Source: Silene conica
Taxonomy: Eukaryota > Streptophyta > Magnoliopsida > Caryophyllales > Caryophyllaceae
DNA: 64,000 nt
Direction of reading: 5' to 3'
Assembly: GCA_029255685.2 (NCBI GenBank)
Contig: CM055314.2
Location: forward strand, 8,636,399-8,700,398
The translations under genes and the position numbers were made by a program. Shown one piece after another: positions 56,986 to 64,000 of this stretch (the first letter of the stretch is position 1; every line of letters starts with the position of its first letter). The notes under the pieces were generated by a model. That model ran no database searches. It was given only the letters and a program-made list of their open reading frames with translations, and was not told where the DNA came from.

Positions 56986-58901
56986 ACTTAAGGGCATAAC
57001 ACTGATGCTAACCCCCAAGTCACATAAGGCCTTCTTGACTGGGAAGGTCCTTATATTGCAAGGTACAGAAAAACTACCCGGGTCCTCTAACTTGTGGGGT
57101 GCAATGATATGGGTCAAGAAACTAGAGGACTCCTCAGTAAGTGCTACCGACTCAACCTTATCTAGAGACCGCTTTCTAGTTAAACGCTGTCTCATGAACT
57201 TTAAGTACGAGGGAACTTGCTGGACTAATTCTAAAAATGGTATTTGAACGTTAAGAGAACGAATAACATCTTTGAATTTGTCGAAGTATACTTGTTCCTT
57301 CGTGGGCAGTAGTCGCTCCGGGTAGGGAGGAGTAGAGCTTTCAGCATTTGCAGCTCTCTTCAAGAAGTTTGGGGTTCTATCACCCCGAAACAGGAATTCC
57401 CTTAGGTTCTCAGGCATCTCGGGCCTAAAGGAATCCGCCTGTTCAGCATTCTCGGTCGGTCGACCATCTTCCTCGGTCGGTCGACCACTTCCTGGCTTTT
57501 CAGAATTTCCAGAAGCTACTGGAATTGCATCTATGGTCGACCGACTGGCATTAGTGGCCGGTCGACCGTCTGTACTGCTACTCGCAGTCTGTTTTTTCTC
57601 GTTTCCCTTCCCACCAGCCTTATCACCTCCTACTTTCGCCCCACTTCGCAGGGATATGATGTTCAAATAAGTCTCCTTTTTCTGGTCCGTCTTGGTCGGA
57701 AGTTGACCCTGGACCCGTGTATCATTTTTGCTCGCAATTAGAGCAATCTGCGACTCGAGCATCTTCATTCCCGCTTCTCTCGCCCGCGAAATCCGATAAG
57801 ATTTTGGATTAAAGCATCCGTATTTGGTGGTGGGTTTGAAGGTGGTTGTGGGACAAAAGGTGGTTTCTGGAAATTTTGTTTGTGTGGAGGGATGTAGGCT
57901 TGATTTTGTTGTTGATGTTGTGGGTTAAGGACATTCTGGCTTGTCCATCTCATATTTGGGTGGATGTTGTTGTTTTTGTTAGGATCGTAAAAGTTATTTC
58001 CACGATAGTGCTGGAAGGCTGCGCACGTATCGTTAGGAGAAGTGCAAAATTTTGAAACGTGGCCCTCTCCTCCACATCGTTCACAAGTAAACGGCCCATC
58101 AGAAACGGCGTTCACTTGATACATGCCACCCTTACTTCCTCCTCCAACCTCGAACTTACCACCACTCACCTCAAGCTTATCCAACTTAGCCATTAGAGCT
58201 TCAATAGCCGCGACATTCGACTCAGCCTTCATTTGATTTCCACGGAAGGTCCCGTGTTCAGCTCTATGCACTGCGACATCCTCAATGATCTTGAGACCCT
58301 TGGTCTCCCCCGAATTCTCCTGGAATCTCCCATTTGCAGCAGCATCAAGGTAGGCTCGGTTATCATCATATAGCCCATTGTAAAACTGGTTGCAAAGAAA
58401 CCACTGTTCGAACCCATGATGAGGGATGGATCGAACGAGGCTCTTGAACCTTGTCCAAGCTTCACTGAAGTCTTCAGAAGCCCCTTGCTTGAAACTAGTA
58501 ATCTGGGCCCTCAAGGCGTTAGTCTTGGCCGCGGAATAGTATTTCCGATAAAAGGCCAAGGCTAACGTATTCCAGTCTATAACTCCCGCAGCAGTGCGGT
58601 CAAGGTCTCTGTACCACTCCCTAGCCGAGTATCGAAGGGAAAAGATGAACATCGTCTGCTTTATCTGATCTTGGGTTACTCCGTCTGGGGGTGCGATAGA
58701 GCATATATAGTCAGTAAAGATTTCTATATGCTTTGCCGCATCCTCATTAGCCGCACCTCCGAACTGGTTCTTCTCCACCATGGAGATGTAAGACGGTTTG
58801 GCTTCAAATGGTTTCCCCGTGCCAGCAGGTAGCGTGAACCCTTTATAGAGGTCCTTCACCTGCGGCATGGAGTGGCTCGCGATACTTGCTTCCCCAACCA
58901 T
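56986..58901 (-). mobile_element. Ty3 element, gag and start of protease, right of the nested Athila
   Basis: Minus-strand gag from ATG 58901: KDLYKGFTLPAGTGKPFEAK, YSAREWYRDLDRTAAGVIDW, FSEAWTRFKSLVRSIPHHGF and a CCHC knuckle, CERCGGEGHVSKFC. Overlapping it by a few bases is a second frame with a Gly/Ser/Arg/Pro linker and then PGSFSVPCNIRTFPVKKALC and DLGVSISVMP, the start of retropepsin. It stops at the Athila target site. The linker carries GRPT-type repeats encoded by GGTCGACC palindromes. It is closely related to the plus-strand element at 59763 onward but in divergent orientation. Broken by the Athila insertion and one or two other places. Confidence 0.82.
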
Positions 58902-59762
58902 CTTTTCTTCTTCTTCTGGGTTTTGGAAGTGGGTATTTATGGGTATTGTGGGTGTAGGTGGATTATGAGGTGATTGTGGTTGATTTGGTGTGTGAGGGTG
59001 ATTTGGAGATGGTGGTTGATCAAATAAGTCTTCTTGGAATAAAGAAGATGGAGTACCTCCTTCTTTATTCTGCAGGGAAAGCTTCTTCTTCGGCCTATGC
59101 TATTAGTTCCTAGGTCTCACAATTATTGGGTGTCAACAATAAAGGTGATTCCTAAATTCTAGGTTACATACCTTTCAGTCTTAGTAACCTAGTCGTCTTA
59201 AAGCGTTAACCAATGCCCTTCCCGTATCTTTCAATCTTGGGTAAGTCATTACTAACATCCTATAAGTCTCCTTTCAGTCTCATTATAGGGTATTATGATT
59301 AACGAAACAAAACAGTCCGAAAACATGCGCGAGGTCAGTCGACCGACCAGCTAACCCAGTCGGTCGACCAACTACCTCAGTCGACTGACCAGTTAAGCCA
59401 GTCGGTCGACCAAGGTCTGCTATAGGTCGATTCTGATTTTATACCATCTACGCAAATTAATCACCTACATCCTAATTTTGTTCGAGATAACAGGTACTTT
59501 GGTCGACCGACCAGGATAGTCGGTCGGTCGACCGGTTTTCCTGTGTTTCAGCCTTGAATTCGTCTAATTTTGTTTGTAAATTTTTAGTCGACCGACCAGG
59601 GTAGACGGTATAATTTTGTTTGTAAATTTTTAGTTTATTTTCCTTGTCTTAAGGAACTTCGGTTCCTTAAGACCGTTACTTACCTTTTCTTCTAGTTTTG
59701 TTTTGCATATTAGAAGACAGGTTTTTGAGAGGAAGGCTTGAGTACTCTCATCTTTAGAGATC
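58902..59762. mobile_element. Divergent leader/LTR-like region between two Ty3 elements
   Basis: The part up to about 59100 is the leader of the minus-strand element (ggtggt-rich and ttcttcttcttctgg tracts). From about 59101 the text belongs to the plus-strand element. No primer site or LTR pair could be recognised, so both 5' ends look incomplete. The GGTCGACCGACC palindromes lie at 59337-59600. Confidence 0.55.
59337..59600 (+). repeat. GGTCGACCGACC palindrome cluster in the Ty3 leader
   Basis: At least seven copies of cagtcgaccgaccag, agtcggtcgaccaa or variants, centred on the 8-bp palindrome GGTCGACC (SalI-like core). Some are paired head to head (accgaccagg, tagtcggtcggtcgaccgg). Confidence 0.82.
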
Positions 59763-60533
59763 ATGGCTACCATCTATGATCATATCCAACCAAAAATGAA
59801 AGATCTACCGAAGGGGTTCAGTTTGCCTACTCCTACCACTGGTTCTTTCGAGCTCCACCCGAACTACATCATTCTGGTGGAGCGGAATAAATTTTCTGGT
59901 CTACCCGATGAGGATCCGTTGAGACATGTTGAGACATTCACGGATTATTGCTGTTCTATACATATACCAGCCGGGGTGACTCAAGATGAGGTGAAGGCAA
60001 TGATGTTCCTCTACTCCTTGAAGGATTCTGCTAGGGATTGGTACCGCTACCTTGATAGGGTAGCTGAGAAGATTACCGATTGGACTTCCTTGGCATTGGC
60101 TTTCTATAAAAAGTACTTTCCACTTGCGAAGGCCAATGACTTGAGAAGTCAAATCACTAATTTTCAACAAGGTCCTGATGAAGAGTTTTGTGAGGCGTGG
60201 GGTCGGTTCAAGAAATTAGTCCGGTCTATTCCTCATCATGGTTTTCCTCAATGGTACCTATGCAACCAATTCTACAATGCCCTTTATGATGACTACAAGG
60301 TGATGCTTGATGCAGCTGCCAATGGGAGATTTCAGAATAACACCAACCATATAAAAGGTTGGAATACCATTGAAGACATGGCGGTGCATAGGGCTGAATT
60401 AAGGAGTTCGCGTGGAAATTCGCGAAGGTTGAATGTTGAGATGGATATAGTTTTAGCTCTTCAGACAACCGTTGAAGCTCGTTTTGAAAAGCTTGAGGCA
60501 GCAAGAAAGTGCGAACCTAGTTACTACGGTTGA
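59763..60533 (+). mobile_element. gag region of the plus-strand Ty3 element
   Basis: ATG in good context (gatcATGGCT). Residues such as MKDLPKGFSLPTPTTGSFEL, DSARDWYRYLDRVAEKITDW and FKKLVRSIPHHGFPQWYLCN match the minus-strand element's gag motif for motif. No zinc knuckle is visible in this stretch. Confidence 0.8.
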
Positions 60534-60809
60534 CAACACGAGTGAAACGGCGGAGTTGAGAGAGCTAGTTCATGCTATAATGTCACAAATGTTGGAAATG
60601 GAAAAGGCTCAAGTTGCTTCTTTGAAAACTTTTGAGGGCCAATTAGCAATCTTAGTTGCTAATCAGATTGCTAGCTCTCCGGGCCATTGTGAGAGTTCCA
60701 TAGAGACGATAAATGCCATAAATCTCCGAAGTGGTCGTTCTTATGATGAACCGGCATCCAGTGAAAAACCTGCTGAAGTTTCTGCCGAAGAAATTAGTGA
60801 CGTGCCCAG

Positions 60810-60925
60810 TAAGGTAGGTCGACCGACCAATATACCCGGTCGATCGACCGACCTACCTGACGACCCACCAGTTTTTGGAAAATAGAAGCCTTCTGACTTC
60901 AGTTCGACTGGTCGACCGACCGGGA
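60810..60925 (+). repeat. GGTCGACC palindromes within the gag-protease linker
   Basis: ggtaggtcgaccgaccaat, cggtcgatcgaccgaccta and tggtcgaccgaccggg lie in the linker between gag and protease and read as VGRPTNIPGRSTDLP. The minus-strand relative has the counterpart at about 57450-57570 (GRPTEEDGRPTENAEQ). Confidence 0.78.
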
Positions 60926-60957
60926 TTCATGAGCAGAGTGCAGATTCCACACCTGAT

Positions 60958-61965
60958 TTGCCGGACCCTTCATTCATTCATGACTTAACAGAGATTTTAC
61001 AACTGAAGAAGCCGAAGATAGCTGATCGTACGACTAGTGTTACCGTTCCGTATCCCGAACGATTGAAGAATTCAAAAGAGGATCAGAAGTTTGGTAAGTT
61101 CTTGGAGATGGTGAAGAACCTTGAGGTAACCATCCCGTTCACTGACTTGATTACCCAGGTACCCTCTTATGCTAAATTTATGAAAGATATTTTGAGTCGT
61201 AAGAGAAAATTTCAGGATGAAGGTGCTATTGCTTTTGTGGAAGAATGTTATGTTCTTTCACAAAACAATATTCCACCTAAGTTGAAAGACCCAGGTAGTT
61301 TTTCTATCCCATGCACTATAGGCAATCATGTGATTGGGAAAGCCATTTGTGATCTAGGGGCTAGTGTCAGTGTTATGCCATATTCTGTTTGTGAGAGACT
61401 TAACATAGGTAGACTTAAGGTCACCAACATTACCCTACAGATGGCAGATAGATCAACCCAAAGACCATTAGGGGTCTTGGAGGATGTCCCAGTTAGAGTG
61501 GGAAAGTTTTTTATTCCCGTCGATTTCGTTGTTTTAGACATTGCTGAGGATAGTCAGATACCTATTATTTTAGGTAGACCTTTTTTGCACACAGTTGGGG
61601 CTGTGATTGATGTCAAACGCGGGATTATTACTTTAGAGGTTGAGGATGACACTATCGAGTTTAGTCTTGCCCATAAGGCAACTACACCTACTGATGATAC
61701 GTGTTTTTCCATTGACATTATTGACAGGAATGTTATCCGTAACTGGAGGGAATCCTTGACCAAGGATCCCTTAGATGATCTGACAGTTTTGGGTAAGTGT
61801 GCAGGTAGTCCAGCTGAGAATGCTGAGGAGTTGGATGTTTTGGAAGCAGAGATAGAGGAATATGAGCTGACTGAGGAAGAAGATGAGAAGCTCACAAGCT
61901 TGGCTAATGCTAACCTGGTAAACATGTGCTATTATGTTAGTACTGATTCTAATTCATGCCATTGA
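60958..61965 (+). mobile_element. Retropepsin region of the plus-strand Ty3 element
   Basis: Plus-strand stretch with DPGSFSIPCTIGNHVIGKAI and CDLGASVSVMP (catalytic DLGAS), then PVDFVVLDIAEDSQIPIILG and RPFLHTVGAVIDV, followed by an acidic linker (EEYELTEEEDEKLTSLAN). The same motifs occur in the minus-strand element split around the Athila insertion. Confidence 0.78.
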
Positions 61966-64000
61966 GGTAAAGGTACCACAGCGTAAGCCACTTCCTCCTA
62001 ATCTTAAGTATGTTTTCCTTGATGACACTGAGCAGTACCCTGCGATAGTTAGTGCTAAATTTGACCTTAACCAACTTTCTGCCTTAATGACTGTTCTCAA
62101 AAAGAATAGGAAAGCTTTAGGTTATTCTTTGGATGACATTAAGGGCATCAGCCCTGATGTTTGCATGCATAGGATAGAGTTAGAGGAAAGGCATAAGCCT
62201 TACAGACATGGTCAACGTAAGTTGAACCCTAAGATACAGGAGGTGGTTATGGCTGAGGTGATGAAACTTCTCGATGCAGGTATTATTTATTCAGTTGGCA
62301 ACTCCAAGTGAGTTAGCCCAGTTCAGGTGGTTCCTAAGAAATGAGGAACCACTGTGGTTAAAAATGAGAAAAATGAATTAATACCTACTAGAGTAGTGAC
62401 AGGGTGGCGGATGTGCATTTATTATAGACAGTTAAATGCCGCCACCAAGAAAGACCACTTCCCCCTTCCTTTTGTTGACCAGATGACTGAAACACTTGCA
62501 TCTAATAAATTCTTCTGTTTTCTAGATGGATATTCAGGTTTTTTCCAGATTCCCATTCATTCTGACGATCAGAGTAAGACTACTTTTATTTGCCCACAAG
62601 GTGTTTTTGCATATCGCAGAATGCCTTTTGGGTTGTGTAATGCCCCTGCCACCTTTCAAAGGTGTATGATGGAGATCTTTTCTGATTTTATAGAGAACAT
62701 TATGGAGGTATTTATGGATGATTTCTCTGTTTATGGTAATGAGTTTGATCAATGCTTAGCTAACCTTGATAAAGTCTTGCAGCGTTGTATTGATGTAAAC
62801 CTTGTCTTAAATTGGGAAAAGTGTCAGTTTATGGTCAATGAGGGGGTAGTGTTAGGGCATCTTATATCTGATAAGGGTATTCATGTAGATAAAGCAAAGG
62901 TGCAAGTGATTGAGAAATTGCCCCCTCCTGTGAATGTTAAGGGGGTGACAAGTTTCTTAGGTCACGCAGGTTTTTACCGGCGTTTCATTAAGGACTTCTC
63001 TAAGATTGCTAAACCACTTACACAGTTGCTCCTTAAGGATGCTGTTTTTAAGTTCACTGATGAGTGCCTTTCAACTTTTAACAGGTTGAAGGAAGCTTTG
63101 GTCTCAACACCGATCATCCAGCCACCAGATTGGGATCTCCTATTTGAGATCATGTGTGATGCCAGTGACTATGCTATAGGTGTTGTGTTAGGCCAAAGGA
63201 AGAACAAGGCTCTGAATGCCATTTACTATGCGAGCCGGACTTTAGATGACACTCAAGTCAATTACTTCACCACAGAGAAGGAGATGCTAGCTGTAATCTT
63301 TACCATGGAGAAATTTCGCTCCTATTTGGTAGGTAATAAGGTTATTGTGTATACTGACCATGCAGCTCTGAAGGGCCTCTTATTGAAGAAACATGCAAAG
63401 CCGAGGCTGTTGAGGTGGATACTCCTTTTACAGGAGTTTGACTTGGAGATTAGGGATAAGAAAAGCGCGGAAAATGTGGTAGCTGACCATCTATCTCGCC
63501 TACAGCTGACTGATATGGAAGATCCTTTACCTATTGATGATTCTTTTCCTGATGAGAGTCTTTTTATCATTAATAGTTCAGGTTCTTACCCCCCTCCTTG
63601 GTATGCTGATTTTGCTAATTTTGCTGTCACAGGTAAAATTCCTCCTGAGCTCTCATGGCAACAGAAGAAGAGGTTTGCCTTTGATGCAAAACAATATTTT
63701 TGGGATGACCCATATGTTTTCAAAGAATGCGGAGATGTACTTATCCGGAGATGCGTCCCCCGGTGGGAGGTGAAGGACATCCTGGAAGCATGCCACTCCT
63801 CTGCTTATGGTGGTCACCACGGTCCATCTCGGACCGTGGCCAAGGTATTACAATCTAGTTTTTATTGGCCAACTTTGCATGCTGATTGTAGGAATTTTGT
63901 GAGTAGCTGCGATGCTTGTCAGAGGTCCGGGAATGTATCCAAAAGACATGAGATGCCACAGGTTGGTATTTTAGAGGCAGATATTTTCGATGTCTGGGGC

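Larger units (their letters stand above)
59763..64000 (+). mobile_element. Athila/Tat-type Ty3 element, plus strand, running off the right edge
   Basis: In order: gag (59763 on), linker, retropepsin, reverse transcriptase with FMDDFSVYG (about 62713), RNase H ([11 protein letters not shown], about 63352), integrase HHCC region (from about 63790) and the start of the DDE core (DVWG) at the edge. Gene order and motifs match the Athila/Tat side of Ty3, with no env-position part visible. It is broken in about four or five places. Domains are otherwise well preserved, so it is of moderate age. Confidence 0.85.

Overview
This is nuclear DNA from a flowering plant, very probably a eudicot. The host genes have short introns with plant-type splice sites. 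There is an RFL-type PPR gene, an ATL-type RING-H2 gene, interstitial CCCTAAA repeats, a plant mobile domain (PMD) gene and Athila-like Ty3 elements. I cannot fix the order or species from the sequence. Roughly three quarters of the window is transposable element, much of it nested.

Layout. 1-369 is the 3' end of a LINE (RNase H domain, A41 tail). 1063-1100 looks like a Helitron 3' terminus on the minus strand. About 1244-8697 is a large Mutator-like element (MULE) with perfect 32-bp terminal inverted repeats. It carries a transposase fused to an OTU protease-like domain (+, one in-frame TGA), an unrecognised 157-aa gene with its own promoter (+), and a two-exon PMD gene (-). 9493-9698 is a small MULE-type MITE with a 9-bp target duplication, just upstream of a RING-H2 gene (9830-10288) that holds a 14-bp tandem duplication. 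11584-17260 (-) is a 12-exon NOG1/Obg-like GTPase gene whose 3' part is missing. 19024-20868 (-) is an apparently intact RFL-type PPR gene.

From 21 kb on, transposons dominate. A decayed Copia tail with a 3' LTR (24175-24737) abuts the first exon of a small secreted-peptide gene (24738-24859, -). 25130-27571 is a second, small inverted-repeat element carrying a truncated PMD gene. 27958-35844 is a decayed Copia element (-). A TRIM (30827-32803) sits inside it, and a hAT-like element (31031-32446) with a long internal hairpin sits exactly at the TRIM's LTR edge. 35845 to about 41.7 kb is part of an Athila-like element with a whole post-pol ORF. 42.2-44.4 kb holds a MITE, an LTR-like fragment and another hAT-like element. 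45183-56980 (-) is a nearly whole, young Athila-like element with an 1800-codon gag-pol frame. It is inserted, with a GCCAC target duplication, into a related Ty3 element whose two parts lie at 44459-45177 and 56986-58901. A relative of that host element runs on the plus strand from about 59.1 kb out of the right edge.

The most striking recurring signal is not a gene. At least five unrelated elements here (two MULE-like elements, two Athila-like elements and the Ty3 pair) each carry their own private cluster of short GC-rich palindromes, in subterminal, U3, spacer or leader positions. In the Ty3 pair the palindrome also lies inside the gag-protease linker and is translated as a repeated GRPT-like peptide. 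The two PMD-bearing elements, one full and one reduced, with unrelated ends, are the other feature most worth following.
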